Below, in pieces: positions 34,763 through 45,200 of a DNA stretch of 64,000 nt. The notes below the pieces were generated by a model. It had not been told where the DNA came from. It saw only the letters and a program-made list of their open reading frames with translations, and did no database searches. Position 1 is the stretch's first letter. Every line of letters begins with the position of its first letter. The stretch is from positions 372,001 to 436,000 of the forward strand of contig ML978160.1 of NCBI GenBank assembly GCA_010015745.1, written 5' to 3'. The position numbers and the translations under genes are program-made. The DNA comes from Setomelanomma holmii. Its lineage: Eukaryota; Ascomycota; Dothideomycetes; Pleosporales; Phaeosphaeriaceae.

Positions 34763-35824
34763 AGGGTGAGACACATATACCGCCACACCCGTGGAGGCCT
34801 GTCAGAACCGTAATTCGACTTCACGAGATACCCAGCAGTTGTTTGTACTATACCCTTTCCGGACCGTGTATCGTCAGCATTGTCAGCATACAAGCGAGGC
34901 GTTTCATTTTAGCGGCTGTAGGGATTTTCCGCATACTAGATTTGTTGTAATAGATTGACGGCCTTCGTGGTAGAATACGTTGTAGAGGCACGCTTCAGCT
35001 GTGCTGGGAGATCACTCTTCGATCTCAAAAGTTTCATAGAAAGTAATGAATACATAACACGGAAGATGCTTGGTGCCTAACTTGAGATGGCTTGCACTCG
35101 CGCACTGCTCAGATTCATGCGAAGGATTGCAAGGACTGAGGCGAATTGATTAAATTGTGGTCTTGTTGATCAAGCTGAATCCAGCCTAACATTGACGACA
35201 CGCTTCCAGCCACAGCAACAGCTAGCGCGCTTCGGAGGGGCTGAGTGCCAGCCACACCTGATTAGAACAAGCGGTGCCGTTTATCCGACGTGCAGGCGTC
35301 TTACGTCGCTTGTACCATTTTTTTGCAGTACTTCGAAGCAGAGGTGACGTCAATAGCCGTTTTCCAACCCTGCTTCTGGAAGAGGGTGTTCCCACATGTC
35401 AATTTTGCAGCCGGCTGATGTCGAATCGGGCTGTCTGCTCCTTTGACACCAGATAGCCAGCCAATAGGGGTCCAAAACGATGATCACGGTGGAGAGAACG
35501 ACCTCGAACGGCTTAGTACAGTGAATAGTGGATGCTTAGCAAAGCTTGTTTGCGGCAGTTTAAGCCCATCAGATCGCTCCCGTTCAGCTCCGCCCACCTT
35601 CCATTGCACTGCATCTCTACACCAGCCGCAAGAGCACCGCCTCCCGTTTGATGGTCGCGTCACGACGCTGCTTCTACTGGCATTGCGACAGCGAAGCCTC
35701 TACTTCGTACTCGTAGTCTTGCGGGCGCACATCCCCACGTTGCATTGCGCTTACCCTCGACTATCGAGCGGGCCAGCGCATTCACACGCAACCCCGAGCA
35801 CACCCGCCTACGCGCATCGCAGCC
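34763..35824. other. Intergenic region DHA2 exporter to C2 protein
   Basis: A 1.06-kb stretch with the 3' end of the exporter gene and the upstream region of the C2 gene. The last ~250 bp are C-rich, typical of a fungal leader. No gene or repeat is seen. Confidence 0.45.
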
Positions 35825-37699
35825 ATGCCTGAGGAGAAGGACGCCAGGTCGGAAGACACAGTGAGCGGCAATGCGCCCGGCTCACAGGAGAAGCATGAGA
35901 GGCCCAATGGCGCAGAGCAGCCTCCACCGAAGCCGCAGAAGACCAACACGGGAGGCAGTAGCAAGAAGAAGGGTCCCGAGGGAGGGTTCGATAGCACCCC
36001 CATAGCACGTGCCCCGCCAGGTTACACGGTCAAGTTCACCTTCCACCGCGCGAGCAACCTGCCGCTCGCCGACATCAACACTCTGTCCGCCGATCCCTTC
36101 ATCGTCGCCGAGCTCGACACCGGCCTGCCAACGAGGCACGAGGTGGATCCTCCCTTGAGTCTGCGCACGCCGACTATACGCCAGAATACGAATCCGGTGT
36201 GGGACTGCGAGTGGATAGTTGCCAATGTGCCCGCGTCAGGGTTCAAGCTCAAGTGTCGCATCTACGACGAGGACCCCGCCGACCACGACGACCGTCTGGG
36301 CAACGTCCACATTACCTCCAACACGGTCGGCGAACAATGGCCGGGCATCAAGGATCAGACCTTTCCCATCAAGAAGCGCATGGTCAGTAAGAGGGCCTGG
36401 CTTCTGCGAGCCATAGCTGTGTGCTTCAGGAAGGTGAACAATATGAACGGAACCTTGAACGTCAGTGTCGAGGTTCTGGGCAGATCACAGGATGATAACG
36501 GTGGTCGCGCATACACAGTGGGACCCCAATTCTGGAGAAGGCATTACTCGCCGCTGCTTGGGCGCCTACTAGGTCAGAAGGAGCCCAATGAACCCGGCGA
36601 GGTCTCCAAGAGGACTGGCCGGCCAAAGCCGGAGAAATATAACTTTCAGTCCAACCAGATGCAGCTGCGAGGTCCAGTCCCAGAGGCCATGTATCACCGC
36701 TACGTCGAGTTCAAGCCATTTGTCAAGTCCATGTTCACTGCGAAGGGTGTTCGAGGCTTTATTCTCTCCAAGGCACTGCATCACCAACATGCGCGCGTCT
36801 ATAACTTCGACCAGGCCACCGAGTTCAAGTTCTTCCAGGAGCCGTGTAAGGAGTTCACGCAGAAATTCCTCGAGCTTGTGCACTTCGACCAAGGTGGTCG
36901 TATCTTTACTTATGTCCTCACACTCGACGCACTCTTCCGCTTCACAGAGACTGGCAAGGAGTTTGGCATCGACATGCTGTCGAAACACACTATGCACAGT
37001 GATGTGGCAGCATATATCGCCTTTTCTGGGGAATTCTTCATTAGAAGGTTGAAACATCCTAAGAATGCGCCTCCTGATGAGGGCGGACATAATAAGAGCC
37101 ACCCGCCAGACGACATCGACGGAGGTCCACCCAAGGAGGAGCCTCATATTAAGGACCCAAGCTATTACGAACTCGTGATCGATAACGATTCTGGCACATA
37201 TCGTCCCAATGCCAAGCTCCTCCCGCAGTTGAAGGCGTTCTTCGAGTCAAACTTTCCGGGTCTCCACATTAGGACTTTGGATTGCCAAGGCGATGCAGAG
37301 AAGATGGAAGCAATGAAGAATGAACAAAGAGAGCGGAAGAAGGCCGAAGGAGACCACGTCGTGTACACACAGATGAGTAGGAGCAGCAGTATAAGTAGCA
37401 GTGATGAGGAAGACCTGGACAGACTGGAGCAGGGTGATACCTTGCCAGCAAGCCACTTCAGGCATCAAGTACAGCGAGAGGCCAATGCGCGAGTAGACGC
37501 GGCTCAGTATCACATGAAGGGGTTTTTGCCTCATAATAACCATGAAGGCTGGAGAGGCGACAAACATCCACCGAGAGCCGATGACGAAGAAGTTGCGAAA
37601 AAGAGGGAGGAGGCCGGACAAACCAAAGAGAAGGGCGAATTGCAACATCCCGAATCCTCGAAGAGTGAGGAGCCTAGCGCTCCTACGAATAGCCAGTGA
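35825..37699 (+). CDS. C2-domain protein of unknown function
   Basis: A 624-residue single-exon protein, start codon clear (GCCATGCC). After a charged N-terminus of about 65 residues, a C2-type domain spans about residues 68-215 (VKFTFHRASNLPLADINTLS, DPFIVAEL, NTNPVWDCEWIV, KCRIYDEDPADHDDRLG). Asp residues at the expected calcium-binding loops are mostly present. The remaining ~400 residues contain a conserved-looking helical part (PEAMYHRYVEFKPFVKSM, RVYNFDQATEFKFF, YELVIDNDSGTYRP) that I cannot assign, then an acidic Ser-rich and a charged, disordered C-terminus. Homologues appear to be fungal. A membrane-binding role is inferred only from the C2 domain. No signal peptide or membrane span is visible. 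Confidence 0.85.
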   Translation: MPEEKDARSEDTVSGNAPGSQEKHERPNGAEQPPPKPQKTNTGGSSKKKGPEGGFDSTPIARAPPGYTVKFTFHRASNLPLADINTLSADPFIVAELDTGLPTRHEVDPPLSLRTPTIRQNTNPVWDCEWIVANVPASGFKLKCRIYDEDPADHDDRLGNVHITSNTVGEQWPGIKDQTFPIKKRMVSKRAWLLRAIAVCFRKVNNMNGTLNVSVEVLGRSQDDNGGRAYTVGPQFWRRHYSPLLGRLLGQKEPNEPGEVSKRTGRPKPEKYNFQSNQMQLRGPVPEAMYHRYVEFKPFVKSMFTAKGVRGFILSKALHHQHARVYNFDQATEFKFFQEPCKEFTQKFLELVHFDQGGRIFTYVLTLDALFRFTETGKEFGIDMLSKHTMHSDVAAYIAFSGEFFIRRLKHPKNAPPDEGGHNKSHPPDDIDGGPPKEEPHIKDPSYYELVIDNDSGTYRPNAKLLPQLKAFFESNFPGLHIRTLDCQGDAEKMEAMKNEQRERKKAEGDHVVYTQMSRSSSISSSDEEDLDRLEQGDTLPASHFRHQVQREANARVDAAQYHMKGFLPHNNHEGWRGDKHPPRADDEEVAKKREEAGQTKEKGELQHPESSKSEEPSAPTNSQ

Positions 37700-38257
37700 A
37701 GCAGTCAAGCTCATCCTTTCCTTTGTTGTAGTCATTGCTGTCTTTGTCACTAGCTTTGGCGGTCTTGAAAATTTCGAGCACGCGCACTTTTGCATTTGCC
37801 ACTCGATTTGTCTGGGAGGATACACACAGGACATTCTCTTCTGAGATACCCGCCAAACACTGGTTTTCCTTGTGTCAGCTTTGTAGTCTTTTGTGAGTAA
37901 CTGCATCGGGATTGAGTAGTTGGCTTTTGTCGATTTGCGAGGCGCACGCTACTCGCAATGTATAGTCGTAGTGTTAATCATATTGGATATCGAGGCTGCT
38001 TCTTGGCTCTGTCGACGACTACCTTGTCATTGTGGTTATACCTATTGAAGTTGGCAAGTCAGGATCGTCACGATCAGCCCTCACATGCCCGACGGATTTG
38101 CACAATCCTTTGCGCCAAGTTGCAACGTATCCACCCATGTCCGAGCACCAAGCACGCTAGCCAAAGGTGAGACGGACACCGACCAGGAGAGCTCCTCACA
38201 AAAGTCGCAGCAAACATCAAACACTACCACCAATGTTCAGGTCCACACAAATCGCAT
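37700..38257. other. Intergenic region and leader of the STAND gene
   Basis: A 558-bp stretch between two plus-strand genes. It contains an upstream ORF described separately and no other gene. Confidence 0.5.
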
Positions 38258-38282
38258 ATGCCGCAGCACGGCAGCACAATGA
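38085..38282 (+). promoter_or_regulatory. 65-codon uORF whose stop overlaps a STAND start codon
   Basis: An ATG at 38085 opens a frame of 65 codons ending TGA at 38280-38282. It overlaps the STAND gene out of frame. Its stop overlaps the second in-frame ATG of that gene (38279-38281) as ATGA, the geometry of termination-reinitiation coupling. The predicted peptide is Ser/Thr/Gln-rich and matches nothing known. Confidence 0.4.
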
Positions 38283-40852
38283 GCACAAGACCCATTCCAG
38301 CAGTCGGTCTCGCATCGGCACTAATCCAAACCATCGATTTCAGCATCAATGTCCTGCGCAAAGAACACCCAATTTACCAACCCGTTGATGAGTCGACAAC
38401 ACCCGTGGAAAACACCAAAGTGCTGCAAAGCATCATCGACAATCTATATCGCCTGACCGACCTCATTGCCCAGTCCGAGTTGAGAAGACTCCAAGACGAA
38501 AAATCCGAGCAAAAGGAAAGCGCGGCTAAACTCAGCGACGCAGCGCAGCAACTTCTCAAGCAAAGTGACCAAGTCGTCGACCTAGTACAGAGTCTGCGCG
38601 ACGCGCTCATGGCCGCGCAAGCACGTGGTAGCAGCAGCGATGCATCATGGCCCACCGCACGCGTCGCGCTCATGAACGGCGTCTGGAAAAAAAAGGACGT
38701 CACATCGCATAAGAAGAAATTCCGCGCCCTGAGACGGGAAACTGATACGTCTCTGCTCCTCGCGCTGCGCCAGTACCTGGATCAATCCGCCGAGACGGGG
38801 CTGCCCATATTCGCCGAGGACGGCGAGGAGGGCAAGACGCTGCGGCATTGGGAGAAGTGGCAAAATGAAGCGCTGGATGCGATTCATGCCCAGGGTTGGA
38901 GAGCGGGGAAGAAGAAGAATGTGGATGGATTTAGTGCGATTGTGGATAAGTTGATTGGTGCGGAGAAGGAGGTGTATTTTTGCGATGAGGCTTTTAAGCT
39001 ACTGTGGTTTGAAGGGTTGGATGAGCGGTTGAATAGTGTTGAAAGACCTATGGATGGGACTATGGGTTGGATGTTTGGCGACGAGAGGATGGGCGAGAAG
39101 GGTGCGTTGTTAGAGTGGTTGGGGAGCACTCAGGGGCAGAATTTATTCTGGATCAAGGGGAAGTCCGGGTGTGGGAAGACAGTACTGACGAAATTTATGT
39201 TTCGCAATCCGAGGATATTCGACTACCTGGAGGCGTGGTCTGGTGCGGCGCCGGGGATTACGGCGAGTTATTTCTTCTGGAAGAGTGGGAGTGAGATGCA
39301 GAATTCGCCGGTGGGAATGTTTCGAGCGATGCTGTATGAGGCATTGCAAGATATGATTTATGGACCGCTCGAGCAGGATGTAGGTATCATTCAGTGGCTA
39401 TTTGCGGATCGCTGGAGCCAGTTCACAAGCTATGGGGGCGGACTACATGATTTGGCTCTGCCAGAGTTGCGGAAGGCGTTCGATCTGATGATATCGGACG
39501 TTTCGAAGAAGTTTCTCTTCATGGTCGATGGCTTGGACGAGATGGATAATCATTCAGAAGAACCCCTGGCGATGATTGTGGAGGCAACAAAGAAAGAGAA
39601 TGTCAAGATCATTGCGTCGAGTCGTTCAAGTTCAACATTGCAGGAAGCATTTCAGGATCAACCACATCTGGTGCTGGACGAATGGACCAAGAAAGATAGC
39701 GGAGCGCATGTGCTACACACATTTGGTCAAGATGACACACTCGCTCAGCTTCGCGGCAAACCGGATAACGTGGAAGAGATGAACGTTATAAATACGCTGG
39801 CGGAAAAGGCAGATGGAATCTTCTTGTGGGCTGCACTGGCTACAAGCTTCATACTTCAGGGCACCAAAGACGAGGACGATTTTACCATGTTAAGAAGCCG
39901 AGCCGAAGCACTGCCATCAACGCTAGACTTGCTCGTCCCAAACATTATTGGAAGCCTACAGCTCGAAGACGCGCAGGACTTCTGGAAAGTAGCAACGTTG
40001 CTCGAAACCCACAGCTGCCCCGGCCTACTACCACTCTCCTTCGCCCTCACAGCAGACACAGAAGCGACCATAGCAGCAGACATCAAGCCCCTGAAAAGCG
40101 CACAAACAACAAAACGCATCGAAGAAATGCGCCACCTTTTCCAACATAAATGCCAAAACCTCTTCTCCTTCTTCGACACCTCACCTCCTGAGGCAACAGA
40201 ATCTCGCGGTCGAGCCGAGTATTTAAAAGTAATGTACACTCATCGATCGGTTAGAGACTATCTCCCCGAACGCTCTGCCTGCAACGGCACCAGCACGACA
40301 TCGTCGTTCAATCCAACGATACAATGGGCAAACGCACACCTCTGGACCCTCAAAATACTCCGTCCCTCCGCTAATTCCAACCTACATATCTGGCACCCGC
40401 TATCCGCATGCCTCGAATCCGCACTCTTACTGCACTCACAAACTTCTAAACTCCCCCTGTCGTACATCGACGCCGCCGCCGAAGCCGCACTCACACATCA
40501 CCGCAAATCCCCAGCAACTTCAGATCTCCCCTCCTTTCCCGGCGCCCCAGTAACGAGCATCGAGTCATTTCTGGATCTAGCAGTGCTGTTCAATTTACAG
40601 GGATATGTGGCGATCAAAGTCAAGACAGCGGAGAAGAAGGAAGTCAGACATGCAGCGGAATTTGGGCGCGAGGTGAGGAAGAGGCTGGGCGATGGTGGGG
40701 AGAAGAGGTGGATTAGAGGGCCGGGGAGGGAAAGGTTGAAGGAGGAGTGGGCGAGAGAGAGGATGGAGATGGATGGGTTGATGGAGTATTATGGCAAGAG
40801 TGTGAGGTTTGGGAGTGCGAAGCCGTTTGTGGAGGTGCCGCAGTATGAGTAG
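38258..40852 (+). CDS. NACHT/STAND-type NTPase without C-terminal repeats
   Basis: An 864-residue single-exon protein of the fungal NLR-like group. It can start at 38258 or at the second ATG, 38279; the latter begins MSTRPIPAVGLASALIQTID, the usual style of the fungal N-terminal helical domain (ALGLAS-x-QFID). The NTPase has Walker A GKSGCGKT (about residue 303), Walker B KKFLFMVDGLDEMD (about 420) and a sensor-like stretch VKIIASSRS (about 450). The C-terminal ~250 residues hold a helical winged-helix-like part (FLWAALATSFILQGTK, THRSVRDYLPE), but no ankyrin, WD40 or TPR repeats. Related proteins take part in self/non-self recognition and programmed cell death, a role only inferred here. Coding-strand skew alternates between C-rich and G-rich blocks. 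Confidence 0.87.
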   Translation: MPQHGSTMSTRPIPAVGLASALIQTIDFSINVLRKEHPIYQPVDESTTPVENTKVLQSIIDNLYRLTDLIAQSELRRLQDEKSEQKESAAKLSDAAQQLLKQSDQVVDLVQSLRDALMAAQARGSSSDASWPTARVALMNGVWKKKDVTSHKKKFRALRRETDTSLLLALRQYLDQSAETGLPIFAEDGEEGKTLRHWEKWQNEALDAIHAQGWRAGKKKNVDGFSAIVDKLIGAEKEVYFCDEAFKLLWFEGLDERLNSVERPMDGTMGWMFGDERMGEKGALLEWLGSTQGQNLFWIKGKSGCGKTVLTKFMFRNPRIFDYLEAWSGAAPGITASYFFWKSGSEMQNSPVGMFRAMLYEALQDMIYGPLEQDVGIIQWLFADRWSQFTSYGGGLHDLALPELRKAFDLMISDVSKKFLFMVDGLDEMDNHSEEPLAMIVEATKKENVKIIASSRSSSTLQEAFQDQPHLVLDEWTKKDSGAHVLHTFGQDDTLAQLRGKPDNVEEMNVINTLAEKADGIFLWAALATSFILQGTKDEDDFTMLRSRAEALPSTLDLLVPNIIGSLQLEDAQDFWKVATLLETHSCPGLLPLSFALTADTEATIAADIKPLKSAQTTKRIEEMRHLFQHKCQNLFSFFDTSPPEATESRGRAEYLKVMYTHRSVRDYLPERSACNGTSTTSSFNPTIQWANAHLWTLKILRPSANSNLHIWHPLSACLESALLLHSQTSKLPLSYIDAAAEAALTHHRKSPATSDLPSFPGAPVTSIESFLDLAVLFNLQGYVAIKVKTAEKKEVRHAAEFGREVRKRLGDGGEKRWIRGPGRERLKEEWARERMEMDGLMEYYGKSVRFGSAKPFVEVPQYE

Positions 40853-42291
40853 GCAGGAGGGCGACGTGGAAGGGTGCTTGTGTAAGATCTATGGCGATTT
40901 GGATAGATGTTGTAGGACGGTATATGAAGGTCCTGCATGATTGCATGGAGCGAATTTCTCGATTCAGCTAGTCTAGTACCATGTCGTCGCAAATTTTAGT
41001 GGAGAGTGAAAGCATGCAGTGGGCAGATCTGCTTCCTCTTTTCGCTCACGAAGGACACTGAGAACTAGTACAACGGCTCGAAAAGCTTTGAACTCACTAT
41101 GGATAGATGCATGCTTCAAGCTCAACGCCTCAGATCAATTCAACATGCGGAGAATTTCCCATCATGGACGATCTTGCTAAGCATTTCCAAGGTTTGCCCT
41201 GAAGCTCATCCAAAACATATTGAAAATGGGTCTTCCTCGAGAGGACCTCACGCTGGGCAATATCAAATTGATGAACCTGAGGGCTTTGTGTCCGACAAAC
41301 ATCGGAGTCGTCAGAACACTTGTTCGCGTACCCCATGATACACGAGTGTGTTAGGTGTTACTCAGGCATGCGGTGAGAATGTTGGCTGATGCACCTATAC
41401 GCGTCTAGCTCCGTGTCAGCGGTGTGCAGATAGGCGCAATGCGCCCCTGCCGCATAAAGTACAGGCCAAGACTTGATTGATAGTGCAGTGATACTCCACG
41501 TGGTATTGCTGTTGAGCATTCTCCACAATAACCAAAAATAAGCATATCAGACCCGCTTTAGTAATATTACTTTGTTGTGGGTGTTCGTTGTGTGCTGAAG
41601 CTGTAACAATGCTCGAGTTTGCGTGTTTCGAGAAAATTCTTAGTGGATTTGCTCTGCGTCGGTTGCGACTCCCGTAAGTTAAAGGCGGCAGTTCCTCCGA
41701 TACCTCACTTGACGTCACCCCAAAATTTCGATGTCTCTTGAGCCCCGCGATCATCAATATCACATAGCCGACCAATGAACAGATGCGGAAACTTTCTCGC
41801 CGATAAATCTTGTTGCCCATCTCGGCGAAACTCGACGATCATTACGGAGTTTGTCAGACGCGTCTCCCACAATGTGTAACTCACACTCATGTTCAGAGAG
41901 ATGTGCAGGCACAAATGAGTTTTGAATGAGTTCAAATCACAGTTTCGAAGCATCTGATTGGCGATATAAACTGATCCCAGTCTAGAGCCGCATGCGGCCC
42001 GTACTAGAATGATAGCTTAGCTGTGCTGGGCAGAGCACAACGCTCATTCACCAATTGCGGCATGACGAAATGGCAAAGTTTATCTCCGAAATCTCCATCA
42101 TGAGTTTGTCAACTGCACCAAATTGGCACAATGCCTCTGATGTGATCATTTATCGGTCAGCTCCTCTCCCGGGCGGCTCTCCGCATACGTTTACTTCCAC
42201 TACTTCTGTTCCTCTGCTTTGTTCAATCTTGCCAAGGACCTCACTTGACATACTCTAATTGATCGACCGAATCGGCAACGCACCCTACAAC
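40853..42291. other. Intergenic region STAND gene to ABC transporter
   Basis: A 1.44-kb stretch that is less GC-rich than its neighbours. It holds the STAND 3' end and the ABC transporter promoter. No ATG-initiated frame of plausible coding character is present. Confidence 0.45.
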
Positions 42292-45200
42292 ATGCTTTGG
42301 GGAAGCAATCTCAACACTCAGCAAACGCGAGACAGTCGCCAAAATCCTTGGCACGAAGACGAGTATCTGCAGTATGGAAGAGAGCGGACAGAGTATGATG
42401 CAAGTGACAGCGGCACCAGCAGCCCCAACGGCGTCGATCGACATGCTGGCACTTGGGGTGAGCGCGATGCTGGGCGCTTAGACACCTTCACCGCTGCGGA
42501 GGACCTCCACATTCTGCGTGAAGAGCTGGCAGCACTATCTCGAACACGATCACACGGTACACAATCCGAACGAAATGATGGACTATTTCGAACCATCAGC
42601 AGGAAAAGCACGCGTCAGAGTGTTCCACGTCGCGCTTCGGTTGCGGACCATGGGCGCCGCAGCTCTGTGGCGCACACAGAGGACGGACTCGAAGATAAGG
42701 CAGACGACGAGCCTGGTGACATAGGGGCTGCAGCTGCTGAGAAAAAAGATGACTTCGAATTGAGTGATTTCATGAAAGAAGGCCACTTCGAGAAACGTAA
42801 GGACGGCGTGTCAGCTAAGAAAGTCGGCGTCGTATACAAGAATCTTACAGTAAAGGGTGTGGGTTCGACAGCCACCTTCGTTAGGACGCTTTCTGGTGCC
42901 GTACTTGGTACATTCGGCCCCGACCTTTATCATCTCATCTCTGGCTGGATTCCAGCACTGAAGCTCAGTCGTCACTCACAGACGCGAACCCTCGTCCACG
43001 ATTTCTCGGGTGTCATCAAAGATGGCGAGATGTGTCTGGTTCTTGGACGACCTGGCAGCGGCTGTTCGACGTTCCTGAAAGCGATTGCCAATAACCGGGA
43101 GAGCTACGCCTCGGTGGAAGGAGAAGTCTCGTATGGTGGAATATCAGCCGAGAAGCAGAAGAAACAGTTCAGGGGAGAGGTCAACTACAATCCAGAGGAC
43201 GATTCGCATATGGCCAATCTCACCGTGTGGCAGACCCTATTGTTCGCGCTCAAGAACAAAACGAAGAAGAACGAGAAGGGCGATATTCCGGTCATCCTCG
43301 AGGCACTGCTGAAGACATTCGGCATATCGCATACCAAGCATACACTCGTTGGGGACGAGTATGTTCGTGGTGTTAGCGGAGGAGAGCGCAAGCGTGTTTC
43401 CATTGCGGAGACTCTCGCGACCAAGAGTACTGTCGTGTGTTGGGACAACTCAACCCGCGGTCTCGATGCTTCCACGGCTCTCGACTATGCGAAATCGCTG
43501 CGAATAATGACAGACATCTCGAACAGGACGACATTCGTCACGCTGTACCAGGCAGGTGAAGGTATCTATGAGGTCATGGACAAGGTCATCGTAATCGATC
43601 AAGGGCGATGCATCTACCAAGGCCCTGCTCGTGAGGCACGACAATACTTCATCAACCTCGGTTTCAGTTGCCCCGAGAGGCAAACCACCGCAGACTTCTT
43701 GACAGCAGTCACCGATCCCACTGAGCGACAGTTTCGAGAAGGCTACGAAGGCAAGGCGCCAAAGACACCAGAGGACCTTGAGAAAGCATTCAGACAATCC
43801 GAGTCGTACCATCGCGTGCTTAAGGAGATCAGCGACTACGAAGAAGATGTGAAGAAGAGCGAATACAAAGATGCAAAGGAATTCGAGGGCGCAGTCAGAG
43901 AAAGCAAGAGCAAAACTGTGCGGAAGAAGTCGCCATTCACCGTATCCTTCATTCGACAAGTACTCGCCTGCACGCAGCGCGAGTTCTGGTTGACTTGGGG
44001 TGACAAGACCACATTATACACCAAATTCTTCATCATTCTTGCCAATGGTTTTATTGTAGGGTCCTTGTTCCATGGCCAATCTCTCGACACCTCTGGAGCA
44101 TTTAGCCGCGGCGGCTCCCTGTTCTTTTCCATTCTGTTCCTGGGCTGGCTACAGCTGTCTGAGCTGATGAAGGCAGTATCGGGACGCGACGTCGTCAAGC
44201 GCCACGAAGACTTCGCTTTCTACCATCCCAGCGCCGTTTCTATCGCACGTATCCTGCAAGATTTCCCACTACTCCTGGCACAGGTCATTCCATTCTGTAA
44301 GTATCGTGAAGTCATTCGAGATGTCTTTTGAGCTGATAATGCACAGCAATCATCATGTACTTCCTCCAAGAACTCGACGTTGATGCTGGGAAGTTCTTCA
44401 TCTACTTCCTGTTCATCTACACAACGACGTTCTGCATTACCGCACTATATCGCATGTTCGCGGCCTTGTCGCCCACCATTGATGATGCGGTCCGCTTTTC
44501 AGGCCTCGCATTGAACCTACTCATCATATACACTGGATACGTCATACCGAAACCACAGCTAATCAGCCAGTATATCTGGTTCGGATGGCTTTATTATGTA
44601 AACCCAGTCGCATACTCTTTCGAGGCCGTTGAAGCCAACGAATTCGCCGACCGAACCATGCAATGCGCTCCCGACCAGCTCGTTCCTCAAGGGCCAGGTG
44701 TTGACCCTACCTACCAAGGTTGTGCTCTTACAGGCGCACGACCAAATTCGAACAGCGTACCCGGTGCTGATTATCTGCAAACATCTTTCAATTACTCCCG
44801 TTCCAATCTATGGCGCAACTTCGGCGTCGTGATCGCCTTCTCGGTGCTCTACATTCTCGTCACAGTCATCGCTACCGAGACACTTTCTTTCGCCAAGTCC
44901 GGTGGGGGAGCCCTAGTGTTCAAGAAGTCGAAGCGCGCCAAGAAGGCTGTCAAAGAGGAGACTGCTGATGAAGAGAAGGTTGTCGCTGGAGACACGAGCG
45001 GTTCAGACACCGCGGCAGCCGAGGAAGAGGAAGCCTTGGAGTCCATCTCGGGAAGTGAAAGCGTGTTCACTTGGAAAGACGTCGAGTACACTGTGCCGTA
45101 CCAAGGCGGCGAACGCAAGCTGCTGAACAAGGTCAATGGCTACGCTAAGCCTGGAGTTATGGTTGCACTTGTTGGTGCTTCTGGAGCTGGAAAATCTACT

